IMG/VR virus record: IMGVR_UViG_3300020471_000004
Coordinates: 62,001 to 126,000 of that record
From: a virus
Strand: one strand, 5' to 3'
DNA: 64,000 nt
Positions 25,497 to 34,793 of this stretch are shown here, piece after piece. How positions within the stretch are numbered: position 1 is the first letter of the stretch; each line of letters begins with the position of its first letter. The notes under the pieces are model-generated. The model made no database searches, was not told the DNA's origin, and saw nothing but the letters and a program-made list of their open reading frames with translations. Both the position numbers and the translations under genes were made by a program.

Positions 25497-26757
25497 ATTG
25501 TTCAACCATGTCCCGAATAACTTCGCGAGAAAGTCTCGGTCCTAGTTTAAGTGTTTTAACAAGGCGGTCCACGTTGTCAATGAAGTCTTTAGACCGAGTA
25601 TCTATATTTCGGCTAATTGCAAAAACCAAGAACGTATTAGGTGATTTACCTCCTACGCTACGTTTACCTCGGATTTCTCTAACACCAATACTACGGTTCT
25701 TGGATTTAGGTATAAAGATTTGTCTAATCAAGGCGCGCAGTGTAGCTGTAAGATCTTTTTTCTGACGGTCGCTTAGACCTGGATCGATTTTAACAAACAG
25801 TTCAGAATCTCTAACACGTAGACCTTTAACATTCTTGGTACCTTTTAGAATACTTAATTCTTCGGTCTTGCGAATAGAAGAAAGCTTTTGTCTGCCTACC
25901 TGTACATGAAGGCTGTCGATATGCGCCAAAGACTGTAAGGTCTGCTTTAAATGAGGAACGCTTTTGATTTCTTTACCTATAGGAAACGAGCCAGGTATTC
26001 TTGGATCTTTCAAACTAGTAATGTGAGGAACTAACTCGTAATTGGTTTGGTCTAGTACACTAGTGATAACGTATGAGTATTGCTCATAATTAAAACCTTC
26101 GGAATTGATAAGGTTCTTTACCAAAACAAAAGTCTGAAAATAAATAGTGTTAGGCGCAGGGTTCAAGATATAACTCTTGATAGCGAAGCCAGAATAAGTT
26201 GCGCTGTCTAGGCTTGCTTTTAGGATATCACGAGTAGCCTTAATGATGCTCTTATGATTCTTAGGAATATAGTTCTTGCTGATACGGTCAAGCGCATCTA
26301 ACTGGGTCTTTCGATGATCTTCTGCTTGTAAAATAATAGCTTTGATCATTTTGATTGTTTGTTTACTTTCTTCTAGGCGAGAGAACTGCTTAGAACTAAG
26401 CACTCGAATAGCTACCTCTAGTTCACCAATAGAATCACTAAGCTCTTGTACCGCAGTGGTATTGGTAGCCATTTCTTTTTTGGTTGGCGTTTTGAAGTTT
26501 TTATCAAGAACGCTACGAAGTGAACCTTTTGCTTTTTTACCAACGTTAGAATTAGGTTTCTTTATAAAGTCACTTAATTCCCGTTCATCGGCGGACACCG
26601 CAGAAAGGTTAATAGTTATTTTAGACGAACTGATACTTTGAATAAACTTGGCAGTTTGCTTGCCTAGAGTGTCTATACGTTTTTGTATAACATCGACAAT
26701 GCTCATTACCTCGTTTAAAGATCGTGCGCCTTGCAACTTTTCTACAGATGATTTCAT
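25486..26757 (-). CDS. hypothetical protein with helical N-terminus, probable virion protein
   Basis: A 423-residue basic protein. The N-terminal half is helical with coiled-coil character (residues about 10-170), and the C-terminal half has strands (ELFVKIDPGLSDRQKKDLTATL). It heads the group with 24360 and 23158. It is preceded by a strong terminator at 26787-26820, so expression must start nearby, although no AAACTGTAAA copy is seen there. Function unknown. Confidence 0.75.
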   Translation of the reverse strand: MKSSVEKLQGARSLNEVMSIVDVIQKRIDTLGKQTAKFIQSISSSKITINLSAVSADERELSDFIKKPNSNVGKKAKGSLRSVLDKNFKTPTKKEMATNTTAVQELSDSIGELEVAIRVLSSKQFSRLEESKQTIKMIKAIILQAEDHRKTQLDALDRISKNYIPKNHKSIIKATRDILKASLDSATYSGFAIKSYILNPAPNTIYFQTFVLVKNLINSEGFNYEQYSYVITSVLDQTNYELVPHITSLKDPRIPGSFPIGKEIKSVPHLKQTLQSLAHIDSLHVQVGRQKLSSIRKTEELSILKGTKNVKGLRVRDSELFVKIDPGLSDRQKKDLTATLRALIRQIFIPKSKNRSIGVREIRGKRSVGGKSPNTFLVFAISRNIDTRSKDFIDNVDRLVKTLKLGPRLSREVIRDMVEQYGD

Positions 26758-26786
26758 GCTAAGTCCTATCTACAGATTTTACGCAA

Positions 26787-26820
26787 AAAAGGAGTGAACC
26801 CACTAAGGGCCACTCCTTTT
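26787..26820 (-). terminator. intrinsic terminator (10-bp perfect stem)
   Basis: AAAAGGAGTG and CACTCCTTTT pair perfectly around a 14-base loop. On the minus strand a U-run (TTTTTT) follows the second arm. It terminates the H1-like basic protein gene. Confidence 0.85.
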
Positions 26821-26847
26821 GTATTAAAGTAACTTAAAAATTTAAGA

Positions 26848-27531
26848 TTACTTAGAGCGAGGCGAGCGAGGCTTACGAGTAGTAGCTGGCTTACGACCAC
26901 TTGATGGCTTACGAGTAGTAGCTGGCTTACGACCACTTGATGGCTTACGACCACTTGCTGGCTTACGACCACTTGCTGGCTTACGACCACTTGCTGGCTT
27001 ACGACCACTTGCTGGCTTGGCTGCTGGTGCACCGCCTGGCTTACGAGCTGCGTGTTTTTCACGTGCCGCTTTGTGTGAAGCTTTGCGCTTTTCTAAGGTC
27101 GCTTTTTGTCTAGCGCGAAGGTCGGCGATTTGCTGCTTTTGTTTAGCTCGCATATCTTTACCTTTTTGACGCCAGTTTTGAAGTTTGATCTTCATCTTCT
27201 CTTTGGCTGCCTTAGCCTTTGCACGCTCTTTCTGAGCAGGAGTCATAGGCTTAGTACCTGCGTTAGATCCGCCTTTTTGCTTACGACGGTCAGCAGTTAC
27301 TTTGTTACGAGCTGCGCGATCTTTCTTCTCCTTAGGAGTCATCGAGCGCTCACGTTTTTCACGAGCTTTTTTATCTTTTGCCTTTTCAGCAGCAGTCTTA
27401 CGATTCGCAGGAGAACCTGAACGAGTTTTGCGCTTCTGAGTAGGTGCATTAACAGAACCTACGCGAGAAAGAGTACCACCGCGGCGGCTAGTTGCAGGCT
27501 TACGTGCCTTTGGTTTACGGGGTGTTGCCAT
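26848..27531 (-). CDS. H1-like lysine/arginine-rich DNA-binding protein with PASGRK repeats
   Basis: A 227-residue, very basic protein made of K, R, A, P, S and G. Residues about 170-225 are tandem hexapeptide repeats of the PASGRK/PSSGRK/PATTRK type, giving 18-base direct repeats in DNA (26880-27015). This resembles the C-terminal tails of histone H1 and of bacterial H1-like proteins, which condense DNA. The middle is helical and lysine-rich. It has a strong ribosome site (TTGGAGAA), a TATGTAAATA element upstream and a strong terminator, so it is a single-gene unit probably expressed at high level. A role in DNA packaging or nucleoid binding is likely but inferred. Confidence 0.85.
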   Translation of the reverse strand: MATPRKPKARKPATSRRGGTLSRVGSVNAPTQKRKTRSGSPANRKTAAEKAKDKKAREKRERSMTPKEKKDRAARNKVTADRRKQKGGSNAGTKPMTPAQKERAKAKAAKEKMKIKLQNWRQKGKDMRAKQKQQIADLRARQKATLEKRKASHKAAREKHAARKPGGAPAAKPASGRKPASGRKPASGRKPASGRKPSSGRKPATTRKPSSGRKPATTRKPRSPRSK

Positions 27532-27725
27532 AATATTTCTCCAACATATTTACATAACGTTAGTGCAGCGATGTTACTGCGTTTCTAACAACTTTAAACT
27601 AAGTTTTTGACGCGCCAAGAACAAATGATTTTTATTCTTGCTACTATAAAATTAATATTGTTGGAGAAAAATTTTAAAAAATTGCCTACTTTTTGGAAAA
27701 AAAATTTCAAAAAGTTTTTTAACAG
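27532..27725 (-). promoter_or_regulatory. AT-rich intergenic control region of the H1-like gene
   Basis: This gap is AT-rich, with long A- and T-runs at 27660-27720 that may include a weak terminator for sbcD (ACTTTTTG and CAAAAAGT arms). Towards the gene there is a small inverted repeat (GTTAGTGCAG with CTGCGTTTCTAAC, 27559-27591) and a minus-strand TATGTAAATA variant (27549-27558), 18 bases before the ATG. No small gene is visible. Confidence 0.5.
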
Positions 27726-28790
27726 TTAATCATGCTCGATCTGAATGTTTAATTCAGAAAGTGCCTCTTTTACTAAACTTACTCCTTTTTGCCAATCACG
27801 CTTGGTTTGACCGCTTGCTTTGAACTGCTTAGATAAGCCTAGTAACGGATTAGTCTTGGGTATATTAGTAGTTTGATTGACGAAGTTCTCTAGTTCGTTA
27901 CCTACCTCTACTTTCTTTTTAGACCCTGACTGCCAAAGCTGAACGATATTAGGATTACGAAGCATCATATCGCTAGGTACAATAACTCCTTCATCAACAT
28001 AAAGTCTGTATCGAATACCAGGTTCAGTACTGAGCTTACCTAATTCACTTGCAGACTCTATATGCTCGGTCAACAGACGAAACCCAGGTTTGTTATCTAC
28101 AAACTTGTGTTTGATTTGTATCTTGCCTTTAGATTCTCTTACTTTTAAATCTACGAAACCTTTCGGTAGCTTCTCACCGAAATTGGTCTGATAAGGACTT
28201 CCGCAATAAAGAACTCTGCGTTTCTCCATGTGCTGGTACTGATGGATATGTCCGCTTATGTTGTAGTCTCGTCTAGGACTTTTGAATTCTTTAGAGCTTT
28301 TTAAAGTTCTGCCGTTATCGCCGATAGCACCAGTGTACTCTACGTGAACCATGTTCAAGCAAGGTCTTTTATTAGGCAAGGCTTCCATAACGGGGTGATT
28401 CATCATGTTGACAACGATACCGTCAATCTCTACTTGCTCGGGACTTATGTACAACTGGAAGTTTTCAAAGAATCCGTTATCGGTAATAAGCTTGATAAGA
28501 TCCATACTTGTTTTGGTTATGTCACTAAAATCGTGATTACCGCCAATATACTTTATGTGCAGGTACGGATCATACTTTTTAAGAAGGGAGAGAAGTTGCA
28601 TTTGAGTGTCAGCAGACATTTTATGCGTATCAGAAATATCGCCAGGTATGATAACATGGCGAATACCATTTTCAATAGCATACTTGAATATCTTTTCAAC
28701 ATCCTTTAGCTGACGAGATACGTGGTCATGAGGAAACAACTTGGCAAGTTTATCTAAATGCCAGTCGCTTGTAACTATAGTGTGGAGCAT
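27726..28790 (-). CDS. SbcD/Mre11-type nuclease subunit
   Basis: A 354-residue calcineurin-like phosphoesterase of the Mre11/SbcD/T4 gp47 family. All metal motifs are visible: SDWHL (8-12), PGDISD (49-54), GGNHDF (83-88), HVEYTG (149-154) and SGHIHQ (179-184). With SbcC/gp46 it forms a DNA-end-processing nuclease that supplies 3' ends for recombination-dependent replication. The partner SbcC gene is at 31639, four genes upstream in the same operon. Length matches phage homologues. Confidence 0.95.
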   Translation of the reverse strand: MLHTIVTSDWHLDKLAKLFPHDHVSRQLKDVEKIFKYAIENGIRHVIIPGDISDTHKMSADTQMQLLSLLKKYDPYLHIKYIGGNHDFSDITKTSMDLIKLITDNGFFENFQLYISPEQVEIDGIVVNMMNHPVMEALPNKRPCLNMVHVEYTGAIGDNGRTLKSSKEFKSPRRDYNISGHIHQYQHMEKRRVLYCGSPYQTNFGEKLPKGFVDLKVRESKGKIQIKHKFVDNKPGFRLLTEHIESASELGKLSTEPGIRYRLYVDEGVIVPSDMMLRNPNIVQLWQSGSKKKVEVGNELENFVNQTTNIPKTNPLLGLSKQFKASGQTKRDWQKGVSLVKEALSELNIQIEHD

Positions 28791-29086
28791 TAATTTTCCT
28801 TTCTAACAACCAGACTCAAACTGTCTTTGAACTTCTCTAAAGCTTTAGCTTGAATTTTATCACTAGGCTTTGCTTGTTCCCATTTACAATTTTTGTTTAA
28901 GCTGTTATCACAAGTATCCCAGGCTCTTAGAATTTTACCTTTAGCATCCTGTTCAGTATAACCGCTAAAGACAAGTTGGTTATTAGCCTGTTTTATATCG
29001 AAGCTAGTGTGGTCAGGTTTAAAATAAAATCTCCAGCAACGGCGATTACCGTTTACTTTATTGGTCTGGGATACTCTGATAATCAT
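28790..29086 (-). CDS. hypothetical protein (98 aa)
   Basis: A 98-residue basic protein that overlaps both neighbours by one base, so it is translated as part of the SbcCD operon. There are three cysteines (CWRF, TCDN, NCKW). No family recognised. It may be a small nucleic-acid-binding factor, judging from its charge and context. Confidence 0.8.
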   Translation of the reverse strand: MIIRVSQTNKVNGNRRCWRFYFKPDHTSFDIKQANNQLVFSGYTEQDAKGKILRAWDTCDNSLNKNCKWEQAKPSDKIQAKALEKFKDSLSLVVRKEN

Positions 29087-29760
29087 TAGGCTGTCTCTTG
29101 CTTTGTTACCGCCTGAGGCTCGCTGGTGAATTCATCAGGTGCAGGTGTTTCTGTCAAAGAACTAAAGTCCAACGGGTTAAGCAATGCAAGTAAGTAACAA
29201 GAACGGTCTATTGCAAAGCGACCCTTGCTTGTAGGGCTTTTCTTAAACCAACCCCAGGTAACAAGCTGTTCGCACACACGCTTAACCGTAGTAGGAGAGT
29301 TTTTGTAACGAAACAGTTTCTTCATAAGTTTGTGAATATCACCGTAATGGGTCCAAGAACTCTCTTGAGTAATATCTTGGTTCATAAAGTCTACCATTTC
29401 GGCATACTCAGGAGTCTTGAGATCGATAGGTGTTTCAGGAGTATGCTCTGCAGCAGCGTGGTTAAAGAACTCGCCTATAGAACTAACGCCTTCAAGAATA
29501 GGAATTTCATCGTCCCAGTTTAAGGCAAACATTGCAAGGGTAATAAGTTCAAAAGACTCTTTACCTACGCTATCAGCAAACGTGTATTCTTCAAGCAAGA
29601 GATTATACTCAAGTACCTTAAAAAAGTACTCGGTGTTCTTGATTGTTTCTGGCGTCCAGCTACACAATTGGGTTAACATTGTTGTACCCAAAAGCATATT
29701 GATAACAGGATCTTTCTGAGCTTCTTGGGTTATATCACGGTCAATTGTTTGTTCAGTCAT
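29086..29760 (-). CDS. hypothetical protein, possible winged-helix C-terminus
   Basis: A 224-residue acidic protein. The segment GDIHKLMKKLFRYKNSPTTV then RVCEQLVTWGWFKK near residues 140-180 resembles a helix-turn-helix with a wing, but this is weak. The N-terminus is helical. It overlaps the preceding gene by 8 bases. Function unknown; regulatory or helicase-loading roles are both possible. Confidence 0.8.
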   Translation of the reverse strand: MTEQTIDRDITQEAQKDPVINMLLGTTMLTQLCSWTPETIKNTEYFFKVLEYNLLLEEYTFADSVGKESFELITLAMFALNWDDEIPILEGVSSIGEFFNHAAAEHTPETPIDLKTPEYAEMVDFMNQDITQESSWTHYGDIHKLMKKLFRYKNSPTTVKRVCEQLVTWGWFKKSPTSKGRFAIDRSCYLLALLNPLDFSSLTETPAPDEFTSEPQAVTKQETA

Positions 29761-30694
29761 TTGTTTTTCTCACTTTACGGCGTATTTTGCGTTTGGTCTT
29801 TTTAGGCTTTTCTTGCTGCGCTTCTTTTACCACTTCGTCTACTTCGGTAGCAGGGTCAGAAGCTTTAAGTTGCCTTTTTTGAATGGTTTTAACTGTAGCG
29901 TTCTCTTGGTCAGCATACAGCTCAGTGTTTTTAACAACTCGGTTAATATAACGCAAGTCATAAGGTTGAATGCTATATTTCTTACCAATAGCATCGGCAT
30001 TAGGGCTACCGCCTTTTTCATAGGCTTCTCTAAATTCGCCTAAAGCTTTCTGTACTCTTTCACCAACTTCACTTTCAAGAAGTGCCTTAAACTTGTTACG
30101 TTTAGCCTGTGTGACTGATACGTCAGTGCTTAGTGCATCGAACATTCGGTCTAGAGTATCTGTATCTTGACCTTCATACATCCAGGTACATAACGCATGT
30201 GTGACTCTCTTTTGCATAATAGAGTTAGGCAACGTATAGATAAGAGTCATCATAGGCGTAAGTATTGTACCAACCTCTTTTATTTTATCAATAACCTTGG
30301 CTTTGTAGTCTATTTTGCTTCGGGTTATTTCTTTGGTCTCGACATAACGATCAGAAATAAAATCGTGAAGACGGTATTGGATACCCGGACACTCAGGATC
30401 ATCTGTAAAGTCTAGATAGTTTGCACCTTCGAATTCACTACCTCTAAAAGGAGGAACAAACAAAACGAATTCTTTATTCTTGAACTTGGCATGTGTAAGA
30501 AACTGCAAGTTATTCAAAACGCATCTATATGTAATAAGGAATATAACCTTACCATACTTGCGAACACTTTTTGCCGAAAGCTTTTTGCCGAAAGGTACGA
30601 TAGTTATATCTTCTACGTCAGATACACCTGTGCGTTTTAACCAAAGCGCCGCTTGCTCTGGACTATGGTTAGCTACTATTGAAACTTTACTCAT
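29753..30694 (-). CDS. hypothetical protein with basic C-terminal tail
   Basis: A 313-residue protein with an alpha/beta N-terminus, a helical middle (about 150-260) and a basic end (KPKKTKRKIRRKVRKTND). It overlaps the DHH gene by 8 bases. The tail suggests nucleic-acid contact, and similar basic tails occur on dnaX, the SF2 helicase and the Cas4-like protein in this window. No family recognised. Confidence 0.8.
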   Translation of the reverse strand: MSKVSIVANHSPEQAALWLKRTGVSDVEDITIVPFGKKLSAKSVRKYGKVIFLITYRCVLNNLQFLTHAKFKNKEFVLFVPPFRGSEFEGANYLDFTDDPECPGIQYRLHDFISDRYVETKEITRSKIDYKAKVIDKIKEVGTILTPMMTLIYTLPNSIMQKRVTHALCTWMYEGQDTDTLDRMFDALSTDVSVTQAKRNKFKALLESEVGERVQKALGEFREAYEKGGSPNADAIGKKYSIQPYDLRYINRVVKNTELYADQENATVKTIQKRQLKASDPATEVDEVVKEAQQEKPKKTKRKIRRKVRKTND

Positions 30695-31652
30695 TTGTTT
30701 CCTCTGGAATTCTTAAATCGTTACCTATATTTACACTTTTGGACATTCGATTTTTTATTATACTGTTAAGGTCGTCTGGCACTACTTTAGTAGTGGTGGT
30801 AAATCCTCCTACGTTCAAGCTACCGCCGCCTTCCATTAGCATAGAGATCTTACCTGCATCTAGACGGCTTCTGCGGCTGGTGCGGACCGACCAGAATCTT
30901 TTCTGACCGCTATCCACATAGCTTATTGCCATTCCTGCTTTTTCACACAGAGGCTCTAAACAACTGTCTGCAAAAGTCTTGGGTATATTAAGCACAGGAA
31001 CCTGCATGTCTAACAGCTCGAAATAATCGCATCGAGATATATAGCTTTTCACCAAACTTTCCATAAACTTAAAGTAGTGATGACCCTCTGATATTAGCTT
31101 GGCTACACTTTCAGAGTTTTTGCTTCTTGCCAAGTTAGTTTGGAAAAAGCTAGTCATACTTATAAAATCTCCGTATACCGAAAGACCCATACAAATATAA
31201 TTGGAATTAGGCACACGACCTGCTGAACCTTTGTTCATGGTAACGTCTTCTATTGCCAGGAACAATTGCGGAACAGGTTCATCCCCTACAAAATGTGACC
31301 ATGCTAAACAACAGCTTGCACGTTCAGTGCTGTAGATCAAAGTCACGTTCTCTCTGTCTTTCTTGGAAAGATTATCACACAGGTGTTTGGTACTAGGATG
31401 GTGATCTATAAAGACTAGCTTTTCAGCGCTGTAGATTACAGTATCAATATGCTTTCGAGCAATGCTTAATCCTATAACGTAGACCGTTTTACCAGTTAAA
31501 TCAAATTCGTGGAAACGATCTAGGTTTGCGTAGTCAATGCCTTCATAATGAGCAGCGTGTTGGTGAACCTTGCACGCCGCATAAGCCCCTGCCTTACCAT
31601 TAAGTGTACCATCATGGAAGAATACTACAATTTCTTTATTAAGCTTTTTCAT
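30687..31652 (-). CDS. DHH-family phosphoesterase with altered metal motifs
   Basis: A 321-residue member of the DHH superfamily (oligonucleotide or RecJ-type phosphoesterases). The DHH motif is present at 83-85 (FIDHHPS), and an N-terminal FFHDGTLNGKAGA corresponds to motif I. Two other positions differ from active enzymes: motif II, usually VDxS, reads VIGLSI (59-64), with no aspartate, and the C-terminal GGGHxxAAG-type DHHA1 loop reads GGGSLNVGG. It may have a changed or lost activity. It overlaps sbcC by 14 bases, so it probably works in the same end-processing pathway. Confidence 0.85.
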   Translation of the reverse strand: MKKLNKEIVVFFHDGTLNGKAGAYAACKVHQHAAHYEGIDYANLDRFHEFDLTGKTVYVIGLSIARKHIDTVIYSAEKLVFIDHHPSTKHLCDNLSKKDRENVTLIYSTERASCCLAWSHFVGDEPVPQLFLAIEDVTMNKGSAGRVPNSNYICMGLSVYGDFISMTSFFQTNLARSKNSESVAKLISEGHHYFKFMESLVKSYISRCDYFELLDMQVPVLNIPKTFADSCLEPLCEKAGMAISYVDSGQKRFWSVRTSRRSRLDAGKISMLMEGGGSLNVGGFTTTTKVVPDDLNSIIKNRMSKSVNIGNDLRIPEETNE

Positions 31653-34074
31653 AGTCTACCTTTAGTGTACTTACACCGTTTTGTTTTTCTACTGTCCATA
31701 TCTCGCACTCGCTAAATATGTCTGTAGGTTTAGGAGTTATCCAAAAGATATGAGGCACTAAAGTACGGAGTTTAGGAATAAACTCTTTAGCTAGGTGCTC
31801 TCTTACTGCTTCACCACACGCACTATCAGGTTCATCTAGTATCAAGAAATTTGTTCTTCGGGATGCAGGTACCAGAGGTAACACGCTTATGGCAAAAAGC
31901 AATCTAAAGCAATTGGTTTCTGCACCACTAAGTTTAGACACATCACTGGCAATGCCGTTCTTGCGAGTAACAATAGCGTTAATGCCTGTAGTGCCTGCTT
32001 CTAATTGAAAATGCATAGTCTCTGGGAATACCATGTGACTAAACTGGTTAAGGTTATTTTCAATAAGTTTAAGAATCTTTATAGCCTGTTGAAGTTTCAG
32101 ATTGTTGTTAGAGTACGCTTTATATAAAGTCTCTACAATCTTCTTTTCTTCGATAAGAGGCTTAGACTTTTCCATCTTGGCTTCTGCTTCCATTTTTAAG
32201 TCTTGAAGCACTGACCAATTGGACTTGGCATTCTCTAGTTGCAAGTATTCCTTTTCTTGCTCTTGAATACTGTCCTGTAGCTCTTGAATTTCTTCATCAA
32301 GTGCATCTGTTTCACTTAGAACAGAGGTGTAGCTGTCTCTACTAAAGGTTGCAGCAGGTTTGTATTTAGATTTAGAAATAAGTTTAAGCAATTTCTTTTT
32401 AGCTAAACTAGGCAAACTTTCTATCTGAGTATCAAGTCTGGTCAAGTGCTTATCAAACTGCTCTATGTTATCTAGGTGTTCATCTAAATCATCTATATCT
32501 AGGTCTTTCCAGTATATCTTACCTTTAGGCTTAGTAGGTTCTTTTAACTTAGATAAGTCTTCGTGAACGTCCTGCATATCTAGATTCAGATCTCGGAGTT
32601 CATTAGCAAGAGACACTTTTTGTTTTGCTTTTTTAAGCAGCTTGCTTACCTTAGATAGGCGCTTTTCCAGCTTGGAAATATCTGCACCTTCAGATAGTTT
32701 ACCGAAAGCAATAGCGTGTCTCTGTGCTTCAATGCTATCTTTTAATTCAGGTATTCTCTTGCGAGCATTTTTGGCATTCCGCGCCATCTTCTTTACATCA
32801 ATCTTTTGCAAACAGGTAGGACAATCAGAGTGACCCTCAAGGTCTTGGGCAAGTTCTACAATAGCTTCTAAGGCGTGTAGCTCTGTTTTCCAATCTTGTT
32901 CGGTGTCTACCGCAGCAATGCTATCGTAACCCAGCTCATTTACTTTGCCTATAAGCTCTTCTTTTTCTTCTTCAATGTCCTTAGCATCTTCAATATCTCT
33001 AGCAAGAGCGTCTGCCTCAGATTCAAGGTCACGAACTTTTGATTGAAGCTTATCTATTGTTTTGTTCAGCTCTTTAGGTACCAGTGCTTTTAGTTCATCA
33101 GGGACTTTTAATTTTCTGATAGCAGACAAGATAGAGTCCAGTTCTGATTTGTATTTCTTAGAGCGCTTTTCATACTTGGCTAAATCTTCTTGGTAATCTG
33201 CCAAGTCTTCTTGATATTCGATTTGATCCTTAATCTTTTCTTTCAAGGCAACAGGATTTTTGCCTAGTTTTTTAATCTTGTCATACAGGTTGTAGATAGA
33301 TACCAAAGAGTCTGCAATCTTTTTAAACAAAGACTGACTAGATAAAAGGTCATTTCTTTTATCATAAAGCTCTTGCATAGATTCCCGTACGGTTTCTACC
33401 TGGGCTTTTAATTTCTTGAGGCGCTTGTTGCTAGCCTTATCCCATTCGGTTTTACCTAGCTTAGACTCTATGTCGGCAAGCTGTATACTAAGAGTTTCAA
33501 ACTCTATTTCCTTGTCTTTGATAGCGGTACGTTTCTTGGCAAAGTGTGCCCTAAGCTGATCGTAAACATGTAGGTCAAATAGGTCTGTGATAAAGTTTAG
33601 ACGTTCACTAGGTTTAGCTTTCTGAAAACTACAAGGACGCTGAGATTGAATGTAAGCAGTAGAGTAAAACTCGTCTTCTGTCAAAGTCCAGTGCTGACTA
33701 AACAGGTCTCGGGCTATCGTGCCTTTCTGAGCCTTTTGGTCTTCACCATCTATGTAGTATTTGTATTTGCTCCCTGCTTGTTCTAGCTTTATCTGTTTAC
33801 CTTGGGACAGAACAGTCGCAGAGATACAACTGCCTTTTACGGTATGTAGATCCTTTTTATTACGCTTGGTCAAAGCAAGAGGGTCCGACTCGTATGCAAG
33901 AGTAGGTAAAGCACTAAACAGCAAGCTTTTGCCTGCACCATTAGGGTTGTCTGCCAAGTTGCTGTCTAGATTGTGGCCCCGTATAACTACGAAGCCATTA
34001 TTTTCTTCTATTGGTATCGTTACGTCTTTGAAGCTAACGACATTCTTTAAATCAAATGAAAGTAATCGGTTCAT
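31639..34074 (-). CDS. SbcC/Rad50-type ATPase subunit
   Basis: An 811-residue SMC-like ATPase. Walker A NPNGAGKS is at 43-50. Two long coiled coils flank a zinc hook, CPTC, at about 415. The ABC signature is LSGAE at about 713, and Walker B with catalytic acid is FLILDEPDS at about 745. This is the layout of SbcC, Rad50 and T4 gp46. With SbcD it processes DNA ends. The N-terminal lobe and hook are complete, so it is probably functional. The gene is in the same operon as the DHH protein and sbcD. Confidence 0.95.
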   Translation of the reverse strand: MNRLLSFDLKNVVSFKDVTIPIEENNGFVVIRGHNLDSNLADNPNGAGKSLLFSALPTLAYESDPLALTKRNKKDLHTVKGSCISATVLSQGKQIKLEQAGSKYKYYIDGEDQKAQKGTIARDLFSQHWTLTEDEFYSTAYIQSQRPCSFQKAKPSERLNFITDLFDLHVYDQLRAHFAKKRTAIKDKEIEFETLSIQLADIESKLGKTEWDKASNKRLKKLKAQVETVRESMQELYDKRNDLLSSQSLFKKIADSLVSIYNLYDKIKKLGKNPVALKEKIKDQIEYQEDLADYQEDLAKYEKRSKKYKSELDSILSAIRKLKVPDELKALVPKELNKTIDKLQSKVRDLESEADALARDIEDAKDIEEEKEELIGKVNELGYDSIAAVDTEQDWKTELHALEAIVELAQDLEGHSDCPTCLQKIDVKKMARNAKNARKRIPELKDSIEAQRHAIAFGKLSEGADISKLEKRLSKVSKLLKKAKQKVSLANELRDLNLDMQDVHEDLSKLKEPTKPKGKIYWKDLDIDDLDEHLDNIEQFDKHLTRLDTQIESLPSLAKKKLLKLISKSKYKPAATFSRDSYTSVLSETDALDEEIQELQDSIQEQEKEYLQLENAKSNWSVLQDLKMEAEAKMEKSKPLIEEKKIVETLYKAYSNNNLKLQQAIKILKLIENNLNQFSHMVFPETMHFQLEAGTTGINAIVTRKNGIASDVSKLSGAETNCFRLLFAISVLPLVPASRRTNFLILDEPDSACGEAVREHLAKEFIPKLRTLVPHIFWITPKPTDIFSECEIWTVEKQNGVSTLKVDYEKA

Positions 34075-34793
34075 TAAATGGTTTGTTGCTCGTAGTCCGC
34101 AGGTTGAAGGTTATAAATAGGAGCAAGGTAATTATCATAGGTAGCTTGCATAAGCTTTGCCATGCTAGAACTTAGTTCAAACCTATGTTTACAGATTTGA
34201 AGGCTATTTTCAAACGAACCATCAGCAGTGCGCAAAGAAGAAGCTGTCCAGTCGCATACCATTTCTATAACATCGATCAAAGTCATTCCAAAAATGCCGT
34301 CTTTGTAGAACTCAGGGTGATGCCTGTTTTTAGCGTAATGATTTTCTAACGCAGGTTTTAGACCTTTAAGAAATACTTTGTACTCGTCAGAACCGAACTT
34401 AACTTTGCCTAGTCTAGGAGTATACTCGGTAAACAGTTTTACTTCTACTTCGCCTAACTTGGACTGGTCATGGGTTATCATACGGCGAACCAGAGTATTA
34501 ACAACAAAGTTTTCTCTTTCTTTTTGAAGGTGCTGAGGAGTGTCTCCAAAAAGATTGTAGGTATTGGTGATTACTTTCAACAACTGAGGGTCTTGTGTGG
34601 GCCAAAGCCTTTCTAAATGACCTGGTCGAGTGATAGTGCAAACACTACTTAGTAAGTCTACCAGGTCTACTTGTTCACCTGTACCTAAGTCAGTGAATAA
34701 CCCTTCAATGCACACAGCCAGCATTCTTTGTACATGCCAAATATGGCGATAAGTTTCAAAACCTACTTCTCTTTCATCATTGGTATATTCCAT
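34074..34793 (-). CDS. DUF5662-like HD-type protein
   Basis: A 239-residue protein using the ATG at 34793, whose first base is the last base of the preceding stop. The region RMITHDQSKLGEVEVKLF (about 108-125), then NHYAKNRHHPEF (about 151-162) and MTLIDVIEMVCDW (about 170-182) matches the pattern of the phage-encoded DUF5662 family, with HD, N-x-HH and D-x-EM-x-DW residues arranged like a metal-binding HD fold. Function of the family is not established. It overlaps sbcC by one base. Confidence 0.75.
   Translation of the reverse strand: MEYTNDEREVGFETYRHIWHVQRMLAVCIEGLFTDLGTGEQVDLVDLLSSVCTITRPGHLERLWPTQDPQLLKVITNTYNLFGDTPQHLQKERENFVVNTLVRRMITHDQSKLGEVEVKLFTEYTPRLGKVKFGSDEYKVFLKGLKPALENHYAKNRHHPEFYKDGIFGMTLIDVIEMVCDWTASSLRTADGSFENSLQICKHRFELSSSMAKLMQATYDNYLAPIYNLQPADYEQQTI

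Noticed and set aside
26880-27015. Direct repeats of 18 bases that could look like a CRISPR array
   Set aside because: The repeats are contiguous, without spacers, and encode PASGRK-type hexapeptides in frame in a basic protein.
26766-27062. Long frame of VVVSQ repeats antisense-frame to the basic protein
   Set aside because: It is a frame shadow of the repeats in the H1-like gene, has no ribosome site and runs through the terminator.
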